In this document: piece by piece, positions 7,600 through 18,903 of the stretch | How the letters are laid out: each line of letters begins with the position of its first letter | Numbering within the stretch: the stretch's first letter is position 1 | DNA from: Treponema sp. | Lineage (GTDB): Bacteria > Spirochaetota > Spirochaetia > Treponematales > Treponemataceae | Assembly (NCBI GenBank): GCA_012519415.1 | Contig: JAAYQG010000126.1 | Coordinates: 1-50,098, forward strand | DNA: 50,098 nt | Direction of reading: 5' to 3' | Notes under the pieces: generated by a model | What the model saw: the letters and a program-made list of their open reading frames with translations, nothing else | Told to the model about the DNA's origin: nothing | Database searches by the model: none | Translations under genes and position numbers: made by a program

Positions 7600-10500
7600 A
7601 TGTCTGCAAAAGAAGCGATAGTCAAGCGTCAGTATATTGGAAAAAATATTCAGAATTTTATGGAACTTCCTGATTTAATAGGAATCCAGACTTCTTCATA
7701 TGAAAATTTTCTTCAAAAGGAAAAACTTGATGCAAAGCAGGAAACTGCAGAGCAAGGGCTTGAAGAAGTTTTTCGCTCAACGTTCCCCATTGAAAGCCCA
7801 AACGGCGACATGACTCTTGAGTATGAATTTTATGAATTGGACGAAGAAAATATAAAATTTTCAGAACTTGAATGCAAACAAAAAGGTCTAACATATGCAG
7901 TACCTTTAAAATCAAGAATAAACTTGGTTTTTCAGCGAACAGGCGAGATTCGTCAGAAAGATATTTACATGGGCGATATTCCGCTTATGACAGATCGTGG
8001 TACATTTATTATAAATGGTGCTGAAAGAGTTGTTGTATCTCAGATTCATCGCTCACCTGGTGTAATTTTTTCACATGAAAAAGGCATTTATTCAAGCCGT
8101 ATTATTCCTTATCGCGGTTCTTGGCTTGAATTTGAAATTGATCAAAAGAAAGAACTTATTTACGCAAAAATCGATCGCAAAAAACGCATTTTGGGAACAA
8201 TTTTCCTTCGTGCTTTGGGATACGATACACGTGAAGAATTAATCAGATGTTTTTACAAAATTGCTGATATAGATATTACTTCATGTAAAAAAGAAGACTT
8301 GGTAGGAAGAGTGCTTGCCAGTGCAATTTTTACGGTAGACAAAGAAACTAATGAAACTAAGAAAATTTTCCGTGCAGGTGAAAAACTTCATCCGCATAGC
8401 ATAGATGAGCTTTTTGCAAACGAAATCAAAAATATTTCTGTAATTGATTTTGAAGCAGAAGGTTCGCTCAATTCGCAAATGATTATTAATTGCTTTGAGC
8501 GAGAAGAAATTCGTTTTACAAAAGAAGGTTCAGACTCTGACGAATCTTCAAAAGACGATGCACTTGCAGCTGTTTATTCGGTGCTACTTCCAGGCGAGCC
8601 TATTACTATTGAAAATGCTGAAAAAGATTTGAACACAATGTTCTTTTCTTTGCGTCGCTATGATTTAGGACGTGTAGGACGCTATAAGCTGAATAAAAAG
8701 TTTGATTACAAAGAAAACATTGAAGAACATACACTTGCAAAACAAGATATTATTTCCACAATGAAATATCTTATTGCTGTTTATATCGGAGATGAACCTG
8801 TAGATGATATCGATCATCTTGGTAACAGACGTGTTCGTTCTGTAGGCGAGCTGATGACTAATCAGTTAAAAACAGCTTTTAGTCGTATGGAACGCATCGC
8901 TAAAGAACGCATGAGCATGAAAGAAACTGAAACTATGAAGCCGCAAGATTTAATTTCGATTAAGCCGATTGTTGCTTCTATAAAAGAATTTTTCGGTTCA
9001 AGCCAGCTTTCTCAGTTTATGGATCAGGTCAATCCGCTTGCAGAATTGACGCATAAACGCCGTTTGAACGCATTAGGACCCGGCGGTCTTTCTCGCGATC
9101 GTGCAAGTTTTGAAGTGCGAGATATTCACTACACACATTATGGAAGAATGTGTCCTATTGAAACTCCTGAAGGTCCAAATATTGGACTTATTGTTTCGCT
9201 TGCAATATATACAAGAGTAAACGATTATGGCTTTTTGGAAGCTCCATATAGAAAAATTTCAGAGGGAAAAGTAACTCAAAAAGTTGAGTATCTTTCGGCA
9301 ATGGAAGAAGATCGCTATTATATTGGAACTGTTTCCGTTGATATGAATGAAGACGGTTCTTTTGCAAGCGATCAAATTTCTTGTCGTAGACGAGGCGATT
9401 ATTCATCTCGTGCACCGGAAGATGTTCAATATATGGACGTTTCCCCGAAGCAGATTATTTCTGTGTCTGCGTCGCTTATTCCATTTCTTGAGCATGATGA
9501 TGCAAACCGCGCATTGATGGGTTCAAATATGCAGCGTCAGGCTGTTCCTCTTTTATTTCCGGAACCGCCTCGTGTCGGCACCGGAATGGAACAAAAATGT
9601 GCTTACGATTCAGGTGTTCTTGTTAAAGCAAAGCGTTCCGGCGAAGTTGTTTGGGTAACTGCGGATGAAATTCGTGTTAAACCTACAACACAGAAAGATT
9701 CTGAAGATATTGATGTTTATCCGCTTTTGAAATATCAGCGAACAAATCAGGATACATGTTACCATCAGCGTCCAATCGTTAGTTTTGGTCAATATGTTGA
9801 AAAAGGAACTCCGCTTGCTGATGGTCCTGCAACATATAATGCGGAATTGGCTCTAGGCAAGAATATTCTTGTTGGTTTTGTTCCATGGAACGGATATAAC
9901 TATGAAGATGCTATTCTTATTTCACAGAGAGTTGTTAAAGAAGATATGTTTACATCTATTCATATTAAAGAATTTTCAACGGAAGTTCGTGAAACAAAGC
10001 TTGGGCCGGAAAAGATAACACGTGATATTCCAAATACTGGCGAAAAAGCATTGGATAATCTTGATGGTGAAGGAATTATCAGAATAGGTGCAAAAGTGCG
10101 TTCGGGCGATATTCTTGTTGGTAAAGTTACGCCAAAGAGTGAAACTGAAACAACTCCGGAATTTAAACTTTTGAATTCGATTTTTGGTGAAAAAGCAAAA
10201 GAAGTAAGAGATTCTTCTTTGCGTGTTCCGCACGGAATTGAAGGCACAATTATTGATGTTCAACGCTTGCGCCGTGCTGCCGGAGATGATTTGAACCCCG
10301 GTGTTGACGAAATTGTAAAAGTTCTTATTGCAACGAAACGCAAATTGCGCGAGGGCGATAAGATGGCAGGTCGACATGGAAACAAAGGTATTGTTGCTCG
10401 TATTTTGCCTGTTGAAGATATGCCATATTTAGAAGACGGCACGCCGCTTGATATTTGTTTGAATCCGTTGGGTGTTCCTTCTCGAATGAACATTGGACAG

Positions 10501-11100
10501 ATTATGGAATCTGAGCTTGGTCTTGCAGGTCTATATCTAAATGAATGGTATGAAGCACCTGTTTTCCAGTCGCCGTCAAATGAACAAATCGGCGAAAAAC
10601 TTGTTCAAGCTGGTTTTCAGAGTAACTCAAAAGCAATTTTGAGAGATGGACGCACAGGTCAGCCGTTTGAAAATCCTGTTTTTGTCGGTGTTATATACTT
10701 TATGAAACTTCACCATTTGGTTGATGATAAAATGCATGCTCGTTCAACGGGTCCTTATTCGCTTGTTTCTCAGCAGCCATTGGGCGGAAAAGCTCAATTC
10801 GGAGGCCAGCGTCTTGGTGAAATGGAAGTTTGGGCACTTGAAGCGTATGGTGCTGCAAACACTTTGCAAGAACTTTTGACAATCAAGTCGGACGATATGA
10901 CCGGACGCTCGAAAATGTATGAATCAATCGTAAAGGGAGAACCTACAACTGCTGCCGGTGTTCCTGAAGCTTTTAATGTTTTGGTTCAGGAATTGCGTGG
11001 GCTTGCACTTGATTTTACAATTTATGACGCAAAAGGAAAGCAGATTCCATTGACGGAACGGGATAATGAGCTTATTGAAAAATCAAGTTCAGCATTCTAA
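7600..11100 (+). CDS. rpoB: DNA-directed RNA polymerase subunit beta
   Basis: 1166 aa; [53 protein letters not shown]. Confidence 0.99.
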   Translation: MSAKEAIVKRQYIGKNIQNFMELPDLIGIQTSSYENFLQKEKLDAKQETAEQGLEEVFRSTFPIESPNGDMTLEYEFYELDEENIKFSELECKQKGLTYAVPLKSRINLVFQRTGEIRQKDIYMGDIPLMTDRGTFIINGAERVVVSQIHRSPGVIFSHEKGIYSSRIIPYRGSWLEFEIDQKKELIYAKIDRKKRILGTIFLRALGYDTREELIRCFYKIADIDITSCKKEDLVGRVLASAIFTVDKETNETKKIFRAGEKLHPHSIDELFANEIKNISVIDFEAEGSLNSQMIINCFEREEIRFTKEGSDSDESSKDDALAAVYSVLLPGEPITIENAEKDLNTMFFSLRRYDLGRVGRYKLNKKFDYKENIEEHTLAKQDIISTMKYLIAVYIGDEPVDDIDHLGNRRVRSVGELMTNQLKTAFSRMERIAKERMSMKETETMKPQDLISIKPIVASIKEFFGSSQLSQFMDQVNPLAELTHKRRLNALGPGGLSRDRASFEVRDIHYTHYGRMCPIETPEGPNIGLIVSLAIYTRVNDYGFLEAPYRKISEGKVTQKVEYLSAMEEDRYYIGTVSVDMNEDGSFASDQISCRRRGDYSSRAPEDVQYMDVSPKQIISVSASLIPFLEHDDANRALMGSNMQRQAVPLLFPEPPRVGTGMEQKCAYDSGVLVKAKRSGEVVWVTADEIRVKPTTQKDSEDIDVYPLLKYQRTNQDTCYHQRPIVSFGQYVEKGTPLADGPATYNAELALGKNILVGFVPWNGYNYEDAILISQRVVKEDMFTSIHIKEFSTEVRETKLGPEKITRDIPNTGEKALDNLDGEGIIRIGAKVRSGDILVGKVTPKSETETTPEFKLLNSIFGEKAKEVRDSSLRVPHGIEGTIIDVQRLRRAAGDDLNPGVDEIVKVLIATKRKLREGDKMAGRHGNKGIVARILPVEDMPYLEDGTPLDICLNPLGVPSRMNIGQIMESELGLAGLYLNEWYEAPVFQSPSNEQIGEKLVQAGFQSNSKAILRDGRTGQPFENPVFVGVIYFMKLHHLVDDKMHARSTGPYSLVSQQPLGGKAQFGGQRLGEMEVWALEAYGAANTLQELLTIKSDDMTGRSKMYESIVKGEPTTAAGVPEAFNVLVQELRGLALDFTIYDAKGKQIPLTERDNELIEKSSSAF

Positions 11101-11114
11101 TTGCTATGTATCTT

Positions 11115-11140
11115 GGACTTTCAAATTGTTTTGAAAGTCC
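11115..11140 (+). other. perfect intercistronic hairpin GGACTTTCAA-ATTGTT-TTGAAAGTCC (rpoB-rpoC)
   Basis: 10-bp perfect stem, 6-nt loop, no U-tract. Confidence 0.75.
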
Positions 11141-11185
11141 ATTTGAAAAGTTAAATGCGAAAAGCAACTAGTATAGGAGAAATAG

Positions 11186-14100
11186 ATGCGAGATATACAG
11201 GAGTTTGATAGCTTAATGATTAAGCTCGCTTCGCCGGAAACTATTCGTGCATGGTCTTACGGTGAAGTTAAGAAACCTGAAACTATAAACTACAGAACAT
11301 TGCGCCCCGAAAAAGATGGTCTTTTCTGTGAGAGAATCTTTGGAACTACAAAAGAATGGGAATGTTATTGCGGTAAATTTAAATCAATACGTTATAAAGG
11401 CGTAATTTGCGATCGCTGCGGTGTTGAAGTTACACACTTTAAGGTTCGCCGTGAACGAATGGGACATGTTGATCTTGTTGCTCCTGTATCTCATATTTGG
11501 TATTATCGTTCTGTTCCATCTCGTATGGGCTTATTGCTTGACTTACAAGTTGCTGCTCTTAGGTCTGTTCTTTATTACGAAAAATATATTGTAATTGATC
11601 CGGGTGATACAGACTTAAAGAAAATGCAACTCTTGAGCGAAGATGAATATTTTGAAGCGCAAGAAAGATACGGCGGTTCATTTTCTGCTGGAATGGGTGC
11701 AGAAGCTATAAAAACTCTTCTCGAAAACTTAAACCTTGATGAACTTGCTGCAGAATTAAGAGCGAAAATGATTGAGAAGGGAATAAAAAGCGACAAACGC
11801 CTTCTCAAGCGTGTTGAAATTGTTGAAAATTTCCGCTCGTCAAATAATAAATGTTCATGGATGATTCTCGATGTAATTCCTGTTATACCGCCTGAGCTTC
11901 GCCCAATGGTTCAGCTTGATGGCGGACGGTTTGCAACGTCGGACTTAAACGATTTGTATCGTCGTGTAATCAACAGAAATAACAGATTAAAGCGACTTAT
12001 GTCTTTGCTCGCTCCTGATATTATTATTAGAAATGAAAAAAGAATGCTCCAAGAAGCTGTAGATGCTCTTTTTGATAATTCAAAAAGAAAGCGTGTTGTA
12101 AAAGGTGCTTCTAACAGACCGTTGAAATCAATTTCTGATATGCTTAAAGGTAAGCAGGGTCGTTTCCGCCAGAACCTTCTTGGTAAACGTGTAGATTACT
12201 CAGGACGTTCTGTAATTATTGTTGGTCCTGAATTGAAATTATGGCAGTGTGGTTTGCCTACAAAAATGGCTCTTGAATTGTTCAAGCCGTTTATAATGAA
12301 AAAGCTTGTAGACAAAGACATTGTTTATAATATAAAAAAGGCAAAAGCTCTTGTTGAAAGCGAAGCTACGGAAGTTTATCAGATTCTTGATGAAGTTGTA
12401 CGTGAGCATCCTGTTATGCTTAACCGTGCTCCTACTTTGCACCGTCTTGGTATTCAAGCATTTGAACCTGTTCTTGTTGAAGGTAAAGCGATTCGTCTTC
12501 ATCCTCTTGTGTGTAAAGCATTTAATGCGGACTTTGACGGCGATCAAATGGCTGTGCATGTGCCGTTAACACAAGCAGCTCAAATGGAATGTTGGACATT
12601 AATGCTTTCTGCAAGAAACCTTCTTGATCCTGCAAACGGTAAAACTATTGTTTATCCATCTCAGGATATGGTTCTTGGTATTTATTATTTGACCAAAATC
12701 AAGCAGAATGCAAAAGGTTCAGGAAAGCGTTTTTCATCGGCAAACGAAGTTATGCTTGCAGCAGAAGCAAAAAATATCGAATGGCAGTCAATTGTAAAAG
12801 TTCCTGCTACAAAAGATTCGATAGACGGAATGTTTAAGACAGGCGACTTAATAGAAACAACTGCGGGACGTTTGGTTTTTAACGAAATGATGCCTGCTGA
12901 AGTTGAATACGTTAATGAGTTGCTTGGCGATAAAGAAATACGAAAACTTATTGAAAGCGTTTACAAAAAAAGCGGACCGTGGCTTACAGTGCAAATGCTT
13001 GATGCAATAAAAGATTGCGGCTATAAGTATGCTACATTCTTTGGTGCTACTCTTTCAATGGATGATATTATCGTTCCAGACGAGAAACCGACCATTATGG
13101 AAAAAGCAAATAAAGAAGTTGGAGAAATTGAAAAGCAGTACAAACGTGGTGTTATTACTCATGATGAACGATACAACAGGGTTATCGAAGTTTGGCAAAA
13201 AGCAAATGATAATCTTACAGATATAATGTATGAAAAGCTTGAAAAGGATAAAGAAGGCTTTAATACAATTTATATGATGGCTACTTCTGGTGCTCGAGGT
13301 TCAAAAAAACAGATTTCTCAGCTTGCAGCTATGCGTGGTTTGATGGCAAAGCCTAATGGCGATATTATCGAATTACCAATCCGTGCAAACTTTAAAGAGG
13401 GTCTTTCTGTTATTGAATTTTTCATTTCTACATCAGGTGCGCGCAAAGGTTTGTCGGATACTGCTCTTAAAACAGCAGAAGCAGGTTATTTGACACGCCG
13501 CCTTGTTGATATTGCGCAAGATGTTGTAGTAAATGAAGATGATTGTGGAACGATTAACGGCATCGAATATACGGCACTTAAAGACGGCGATACTGTTGTA
13601 GAAACATTAAAAGAACGTATTGTCGGTCGTTTTACTCTTGAAAGAGTTCGTCATCCAATTACGCGAGATGTAATCTGTGATGTTAACGAATATATAACAG
13701 ATGAACTTGCTACAAGCATTGATGAAGCCGGTGTTGAAAGTGTCAAGCTTAGAACTGTGTTAACTTGCGAAAGTCGTCATGGCGTATGTTGCAAATGTTA
13801 TGGAAGAAACCTTGCGCGAAACAAGGTTGTTGAAATCGGTGAAGCAGTCGGCGTTGTCGCAGCGCAGTCAATCGGCCAGCCGGGAACCCAGCTTACTATG
13901 CGTACTTTCCATGTTGGTGGTACTGCTACAAAAATTACGGAAGACAATCGTATTGTTCTAAAAGATAAGGTTCTTGTTCAGTCAATTACAGGTACTCATG
14001 TTGAATTAAAAGACGGAAAATACCTTTTTACACGAAAAGGTAAAATGCTTGTTACTCGAATCCTTGACGTTTTTGATTTACCCAAAAAAGCAGAGCTTTT

Positions 14101-15439
14101 AGTTCAAGATGGAGATCGTGTTCTTAAAGATGTGCCGCTGTTTACGGTGGATGGAAAAGAAACAAAATCAACTGAAATTGCACAAGTTTTACTGCGAGAT
14201 GGAAAAATTTATCTTGCGGGAAAAGACCAAGAACTTGAAATTCATAACGGTGCTACTGTAGAAGTAAAAGTTGGACAGCTCCTTGAAGAAGAGCAAACAA
14301 TCGCAACTTTTGATCCTTATTCGGATCCGATTATTGCGGAAGCATCGGGGCTTATTCACTTTGAAGATATTATCGAAGGTTCAACTCTTGAAATTGAAAT
14401 TAATGAAGATACGGGAACCGAAGAAAAACGAATTACAGACTTGCATCTTGATTCTAATCAGCCGCGTGTTTGGATTGGAGATAATGACGGTTATGAATTA
14501 AGTTCTTACAGCTTGCCGGCAGGTGCTATTTTGCAAGTTGAAGCCGGAAAAAATATCAAAGCCGGTGAAATTATTGCAAAAATGCCGAAAGAATCTTCTA
14601 AAACAAGTGATATTACCGGCGGTCTTCCTCGTGTTGCTGAATTGTTTGAAGCTAGAAAACCGAAAAACCCGGCGGTTCTTGCCCAAATTTCTGGAAAAGT
14701 TTTCCAAAAAGGAATTGCGAAAGGCAAGCGAATCCTTGTTGTGGAAGATAAATATGGCAAAACTTTTGATCACCAAATTCCAATGACAAAACGTTTGCTT
14801 GTAAGAGATGGTGATGAAGTTGTTGCAGGCGAGCTTTTGTGCGACGGTTTGTTGAGTCCGCATGATGTTCTTGCAATCTTAGGTGAAAATGCTTTGCAGC
14901 GTTATCTTATGGACGAAATTCAGCAAGTTTATCGTGTGCAGGGCGTAAATATCAACGATAAGCATATTGGTGTTATTGTTCGCCAAATGTTGCGCAAAGT
15001 TGAAATTGTTGCTGTAGGCGATACTCGCTTTATTTATGGACAGCAAGTTGATAAGTATAAATTCCATGAGGAAAATCGCAGAGTTATGAGCGAAGGCGGT
15101 CAGGCTGCTGTTGCACGTCCTCTTTTCCAAGGAATTACAAAAGCTTCTTTGAATATTGATTCATTTATGTCTGCTGCTTCGTTCCAAGAAACAACTAGAG
15201 TGTTAACTAATGCCGCTATTGCAGGTGCTGTTGATACATTACATGGGCTTAAAGAAAATGTAATCATTGGACATATGATTCCTGCTGGAACAGGAAGCAA
15301 AAGATATCGCGATATTAAGTTATTCGATTCTAATGAAACGGATCTTGATGTTCAGATGAATGAAATTCTTGAAAGAAGAAAACTTGAAAAACAAGCTGAA
15401 GAATTTGAAGACGACGGCGAAAGAGGAAATACTTTGTAG
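11186..15439 (+). CDS. rpoC: DNA-directed RNA polymerase subunit beta'
   Basis: 1417 aa; [33 protein letters not shown] zinc region. Confidence 0.99.
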   Translation: MRDIQEFDSLMIKLASPETIRAWSYGEVKKPETINYRTLRPEKDGLFCERIFGTTKEWECYCGKFKSIRYKGVICDRCGVEVTHFKVRRERMGHVDLVAPVSHIWYYRSVPSRMGLLLDLQVAALRSVLYYEKYIVIDPGDTDLKKMQLLSEDEYFEAQERYGGSFSAGMGAEAIKTLLENLNLDELAAELRAKMIEKGIKSDKRLLKRVEIVENFRSSNNKCSWMILDVIPVIPPELRPMVQLDGGRFATSDLNDLYRRVINRNNRLKRLMSLLAPDIIIRNEKRMLQEAVDALFDNSKRKRVVKGASNRPLKSISDMLKGKQGRFRQNLLGKRVDYSGRSVIIVGPELKLWQCGLPTKMALELFKPFIMKKLVDKDIVYNIKKAKALVESEATEVYQILDEVVREHPVMLNRAPTLHRLGIQAFEPVLVEGKAIRLHPLVCKAFNADFDGDQMAVHVPLTQAAQMECWTLMLSARNLLDPANGKTIVYPSQDMVLGIYYLTKIKQNAKGSGKRFSSANEVMLAAEAKNIEWQSIVKVPATKDSIDGMFKTGDLIETTAGRLVFNEMMPAEVEYVNELLGDKEIRKLIESVYKKSGPWLTVQMLDAIKDCGYKYATFFGATLSMDDIIVPDEKPTIMEKANKEVGEIEKQYKRGVITHDERYNRVIEVWQKANDNLTDIMYEKLEKDKEGFNTIYMMATSGARGSKKQISQLAAMRGLMAKPNGDIIELPIRANFKEGLSVIEFFISTSGARKGLSDTALKTAEAGYLTRRLVDIAQDVVVNEDDCGTINGIEYTALKDGDTVVETLKERIVGRFTLERVRHPITRDVICDVNEYITDELATSIDEAGVESVKLRTVLTCESRHGVCCKCYGRNLARNKVVEIGEAVGVVAAQSIGQPGTQLTMRTFHVGGTATKITEDNRIVLKDKVLVQSITGTHVELKDGKYLFTRKGKMLVTRILDVFDLPKKAELLVQDGDRVLKDVPLFTVDGKETKSTEIAQVLLRDGKIYLAGKDQELEIHNGATVEVKVGQLLEEEQTIATFDPYSDPIIAEASGLIHFEDIIEGSTLEIEINEDTGTEEKRITDLHLDSNQPRVWIGDNDGYELSSYSLPAGAILQVEAGKNIKAGEIIAKMPKESSKTSDITGGLPRVAELFEARKPKNPAVLAQISGKVFQKGIAKGKRILVVEDKYGKTFDHQIPMTKRLLVRDGDEVVAGELLCDGLLSPHDVLAILGENALQRYLMDEIQQVYRVQGVNINDKHIGVIVRQMLRKVEIVAVGDTRFIYGQQVDKYKFHEENRRVMSEGGQAAVARPLFQGITKASLNIDSFMSAASFQETTRVLTNAAIAGAVDTLHGLKENVIIGHMIPAGTGSKRYRDIKLFDSNETDLDVQMNEILERRKLEKQAEEFEDDGERGNTL

Positions 15440-15449
15440 TATAAGCAAT

Positions 15450-15494
15450 AACCTTGATGTGAATTTGAAACAAGGTTTCAAGCATATCGAGGTT
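15450..15494 (+). terminator. nested stem-loop downstream of rpoC, candidate 3' end or processing site
   Basis: outer AACCTTGAT/ATCGAGGTT (one G.U) enclosing inner TTGAAAC-AAG-GTTTCAA; weak T-tract. Confidence 0.45.
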
Positions 15495-15524
15495 AACCTT
15501 TTCGCACCGTTTTTGAACGATGTG

Positions 15525-15565
15525 TTTTGTGTCGGTTGACACAAAATTGTAATTTCTGCTATGTT
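15525..15565 (+). promoter_or_regulatory. promoter for the rpsL-rpsG segment with overlapping palindrome
   Basis: TTGACA (15536-15541) - 18 nt - TATGTT (15560-15565); inverted repeat TTTTGTGTC-GGTT-GACACAAAA (15525-15546) covers the -35. Confidence 0.65.
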
Positions 15566-15648
15566 TATAAAACTCGCATAATATAGTGCGGTTTTCGGTT
15601 ATGAAATTCTACCGGAGTGCTGGCCGGTGTAAAAATAGGAGAAGGCTA

Positions 15649-16023
15649 ATGCCTACAATAAATCAGTTGATTCGTCAGGGGCGGAAAACAGCAGCGAACA
15701 AAACGAAGTCTCCCGCGCTTCAGTCTTGTCCGCAAAAACGTGGTGTATGTACACGTGTTATGGCTGTTACCCCAAGAAAGCCTAATTCGGCTCTTCGTAA
15801 AGTTGCGCGTGTTCGTTTGAGTAATGGTATTGAAGTTACTGCATATATTCCAGGTATTGGACACAACTTGCAAGAACACTCTGTTGTTCTTATTCGTGGA
15901 GGTCGTGTAAAAGATCTTCCTGGTGTTCGTTATCACATTATTCGTGGTACAAAAGATACTCTTGGTGTAGAAGATCGAAAACGCGGTCGTTCTAAATATG
16001 GCGCAAAGCGTCCTAAGGCATAA
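15649..16023 (+). CDS. rpsL: 30S ribosomal protein S12
   Basis: [60 protein letters not shown]; start moved from 15586. Confidence 0.98.
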   Translation: MPTINQLIRQGRKTAANKTKSPALQSCPQKRGVCTRVMAVTPRKPNSALRKVARVRLSNGIEVTAYIPGIGHNLQEHSVVLIRGGRVKDLPGVRYHIIRGTKDTLGVEDRKRGRSKYGAKRPKA

Positions 16024-16034
16024 GGAGACGTAAA

Positions 16035-16505
16035 ATGGGAAGAAAAAATAAGTCTATTGATCGTCGTGTAATGCCAGACGCAAAATACAACAGTGTTATT
16101 GTTTCAAAATTTGTCGGCAGAATGATGCTTGACGGTAAAAAAGCTACTTGCGTTGGGATTATATACGACGCAATGGATAAATTAAAAGAAAAGACGGACA
16201 AAGATCCTCTTGAAGTGTTTTTGAAAGCACTTGACAACGTTAAGCCTTTAGTAGAAGTAAAATCTCGTCGTGTTGGTGGTGCTACTTATCAAGTTCCGAT
16301 TGAGATTCGCGAAGCTCGTCGTGAAGCTTTGGCCATGCGCTGGATTATTGCAGCAGCTCGTGCAAAAAGCGGACATAATATGAGCGACAGGCTTGCTTCT
16401 GAACTTTTAGATGCTTATAACAATACGGGTACTGCATACAAGAAGAAGGAAGATACTCACAAAATGGCTGATGCTAACAAGGCATTTGCTCATTTTAGGT
16501 GGTAG
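16035..16505 (+). CDS. rpsG: 30S ribosomal protein S7
   Basis: [54 protein letters not shown]. Confidence 0.98.
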   Translation: MGRKNKSIDRRVMPDAKYNSVIVSKFVGRMMLDGKKATCVGIIYDAMDKLKEKTDKDPLEVFLKALDNVKPLVEVKSRRVGGATYQVPIEIREARREALAMRWIIAAARAKSGHNMSDRLASELLDAYNNTGTAYKKKEDTHKMADANKAFAHFRW

Positions 16506-16557
16506 TTTTTTCTGTATTGTAATTTTATCTAGTAAAGGAATTATGATTCCTACTTTA

Positions 16558-16599
16558 AAAGAGATGGCTTTAAGTTTTGCTTAGACCATCTCTTTTTTT
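16558..16599 (+). terminator. Rho-independent terminator after rpsG
   Basis: AAAGAGATGG...CCATCTCTTT stem followed by a T-run. Confidence 0.85.
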
Positions 16600-16690
16600 A
16601 TCTACAACAGTTGCAACATACACTCATATTTTAAGATTCTGTGCAGAGTCTTTGGGTTTTCTATTAATCAGGGATTCCAAAGGGTGTAAA

Positions 16691-16773
16691 GCTTTTTTGT
16701 CTTGTGCAAGGAAGGTTGTCAGGGGGAAAAATCAGCATTTTGAACTTTGAGCTACGTCCTTCCCTGAAAAAGC
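16691..16773. other. nested inverted-repeat element of unknown function (candidate structured RNA)
   Basis: outer GCTTTTT (16691-16697)/AAAAAGC (16767-16773), inner GGAAGG (16710-16715)/CCTTCC (16758-16763), alternative TCAGGG/CCCTGA pairing. Confidence 0.4.
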
Positions 16774-16783
16774 ATTTAAACAC

Positions 16784-16812
16784 TTGCAACTTTTTTTATT
16801 ATTTGATATAAA
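16784..16812 (+). promoter_or_regulatory. sigma70-type promoter for tuf-S10 segment
   Basis: TTGCAA (16784-16789) - 17 nt - TATAAA (16807-16812). Confidence 0.65.
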
Positions 16813-17245
16813 CAAAGTCCGAGTATTTGCAGATGTGTGAAAACTCAGGTTCTTTGAGAGTCAAAGCGTTATATCGCAGGACGAATACCGTAAAGATTTT
16901 ATAATCAGGTATCGTCGCCCTTGATGAAGAAGTTACCTGCCGTTGGCAGCAACTGCAAAAGTTGGTCATTAAGGGTTTTGATTGCACCAATGTGTGTACA
17001 GGCTCTTGGATGCCAAACCGGTCATTAAATGCAATTTGATGATGATAGGTGGTTCCGAGCGAACTGATTCGAAATTATGGATCAGTATGCAAGAAAATCC
17101 GCAAAATGCGGCAGTTCCATCTTTTAATCTCCCATCAAATTTCTACTGGTATATGTGTGATAGATTGTTTCCATGAGTGGAAAATCTTAAAAATACATCA
17201 CATAAAAATTTAATGCGATTGCCTTTATCTGTTAAGGAGGATCAA

Positions 17246-18433
17246 ATGGCAAAGGAAAAGTTCGAGAGAACGAAGCCGCACATGAACGTTGGAACTATTG
17301 GTCACGTTGACCATGGTAAGACAACTCTTTCAGCGGCAATCACAAATCACTGCGCTAAAAAATATGGCGACAAGGCTCTGAAGTATGATGAAATTGACAA
17401 TGCTCCAGAGGAGAAAGACCGCGGTATTACTATTAATACACGCCACCTTGAGTATCAGTCGAACAAACGTCACTATGCTCATATCGACTGCCCAGGACAT
17501 GCGGACTATGTTAAAAACATGATTACTGGTGCTGCACAGATGGACGGAGCTATTCTTGTTGTTTCTGCTCCGGATTCTGTTATGCCACAGACTCGTGAAC
17601 ATGTTCTTCTTGCTCGTCAGGTTGGTGTTCCAAAGATTATCGTATTCTTAAACAAGATTGACTTGTTAGATGATCCGGATCTTCTTGAGTTGGTTGAAGA
17701 AGAAGTTCGTGATCTTCTTGAATCATATAACTTCCCGCGTGATACACCAATCGTCAAAGGTTCAGCATTTAACGCTTTGGCTGAAAACGCCTCTGCTGAT
17801 GATACAAAATGTATTGATGAATTACTTGAAGTTATGGATACATATTTTGATGACCCTGTACGTGATAAAGATAAGCCGTTCTTAATGCCTATTGAAGACG
17901 TATTTACAATTTCAGGACGTGGTACTGTAGTAACAGGACGTATTGAATGCGGTTCTATTAACATGAACGAAGAAGTTGAAATTGTTGGTATTAAACCTAC
18001 AGCAAAAACTGTTGTTACTGGTATTGAAATGTTCAACAAATTGTTGGATCAAGGTCAGGCAGGCGATAACGTTGGTCTTCTTCTTCGCGGTGTTGATAAA
18101 AACAGTGTTGAACGAGGACAGGTTCTTTCAAAACCGGGAGCAATTCTTCCACATACAAAATTTGAAGGTCAGATTTACGTTCTTTCACAGGAAGAAGGTG
18201 GACGTCACTCTCCATTCTTTACAGGTTATCGTCCGCAGTTCTATTTCAGAACTACAGATATTACAGGTACAATCACTCTTCCGGAAGGCGTTGACATGGT
18301 TAAGCCAGGCGACAATACTAAAATTCTTGGTGAATTGATTTATCCTGTTGCTATGGACAAAGGTCTTAAGTTCGCTGTTCGCGAGGGTGGACGAACTGTT
18401 GCTTCTGGTCAGGTAACTGAAGTTAAAAAGTAA
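17246..18433 (+). CDS. tuf: translation elongation factor Tu
   Basis: [42 protein letters not shown]; start moved from 17177. Confidence 0.99.
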   Translation: MAKEKFERTKPHMNVGTIGHVDHGKTTLSAAITNHCAKKYGDKALKYDEIDNAPEEKDRGITINTRHLEYQSNKRHYAHIDCPGHADYVKNMITGAAQMDGAILVVSAPDSVMPQTREHVLLARQVGVPKIIVFLNKIDLLDDPDLLELVEEEVRDLLESYNFPRDTPIVKGSAFNALAENASADDTKCIDELLEVMDTYFDDPVRDKDKPFLMPIEDVFTISGRGTVVTGRIECGSINMNEEVEIVGIKPTAKTVVTGIEMFNKLLDQGQAGDNVGLLLRGVDKNSVERGQVLSKPGAILPHTKFEGQIYVLSQEEGGRHSPFFTGYRPQFYFRTTDITGTITLPEGVDMVKPGDNTKILGELIYPVAMDKGLKFAVREGGRTVASGQVTEVKK

Positions 18434-18444
18434 ATTAGATTTGG

Positions 18445-18477
18445 GTCTGAAATTGGGCGTAAAGCTCTGTTTCAGAC
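18445..18477 (+). other. hairpin GTCTGAAA...TTTCAGAC between tuf and rpsJ, directly before the SD
   Basis: 8-bp perfect stem, 17-nt loop, then AGGAGG. Confidence 0.6.
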
Positions 18478-18489
18478 TCAGGAGGAAAC

Positions 18490-18798
18490 ATGGCGACCGA
18501 AAAAATTCGTGTCAGACTTCGTGCTTTTGATGTAGAGTTAATCGATCAGAGTGCAAAAGCTATCGTGCAGACAGTGCAAAAAGCAGGTGCAAAGGTTTCA
18601 GGACCAATTCCGCTTCCTGCTCGAATTAATAAGGTAACTGTTTTGCGTTCTCCTCACGTAAATAAAAAATCGCGTGAGCAGTTTGAAATGAGAACACATA
18701 AGCGCCTTATTGACATTATTGAGCCTTCATCAGACGTAATGGACTCATTAATGAAGCTTGAGTTGCCTGCTGGTGTTGATGTAGAAATTAAACAATAA
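18490..18798 (+). CDS. rpsJ: 30S ribosomal protein S10
   Basis: [39 protein letters not shown]. Confidence 0.98.
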   Translation: MATEKIRVRLRAFDVELIDQSAKAIVQTVQKAGAKVSGPIPLPARINKVTVLRSPHVNKKSREQFEMRTHKRLIDIIEPSSDVMDSLMKLELPAGVDVEIKQ

Positions 18799-18864
18799 GC
18801 ACTTAGTGCTGAAAATTAAAAAGAACAGTACGGTCTTCAGGATCAGAAGATGGCGGCTGAATGA

Positions 18865-18886
18865 GAGAATGACGAAAGTTATTCTC
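18865..18886 (+). promoter_or_regulatory. hairpin with GAAA tetraloop directly upstream of the rplC ribosome-binding site
   Basis: GAGAATGAC-GAAA-GTTATTCTC, 9-bp stem (one G.U), followed by AAGGAG. Confidence 0.65.
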
Positions 18887-18903
18887 AAGGAGAAAATGTC
18901 AGA

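Noticed and set aside
16691-16773. Possible SRP (4.5S) RNA because TCAGG and GGAAGG motifs occur
   Set aside because: The motif order and the apical GGUCAGG...CGGAAGG...AGCAG consensus do not fit on either strand.
16799-17176. Short ORFs 16799..16990 (-) and 16982..17176 (+) in the tuf leader
   Set aside because: No RBS or recognisable domain; the region is better explained as untranslated leader.
17177-17245. N-terminal extension of EF-Tu ([23 protein letters not shown])
   Set aside because: The canonical EF-Tu start [12 protein letters not shown] is preceded by a perfect AAGGAGG; the extension is leader sequence.
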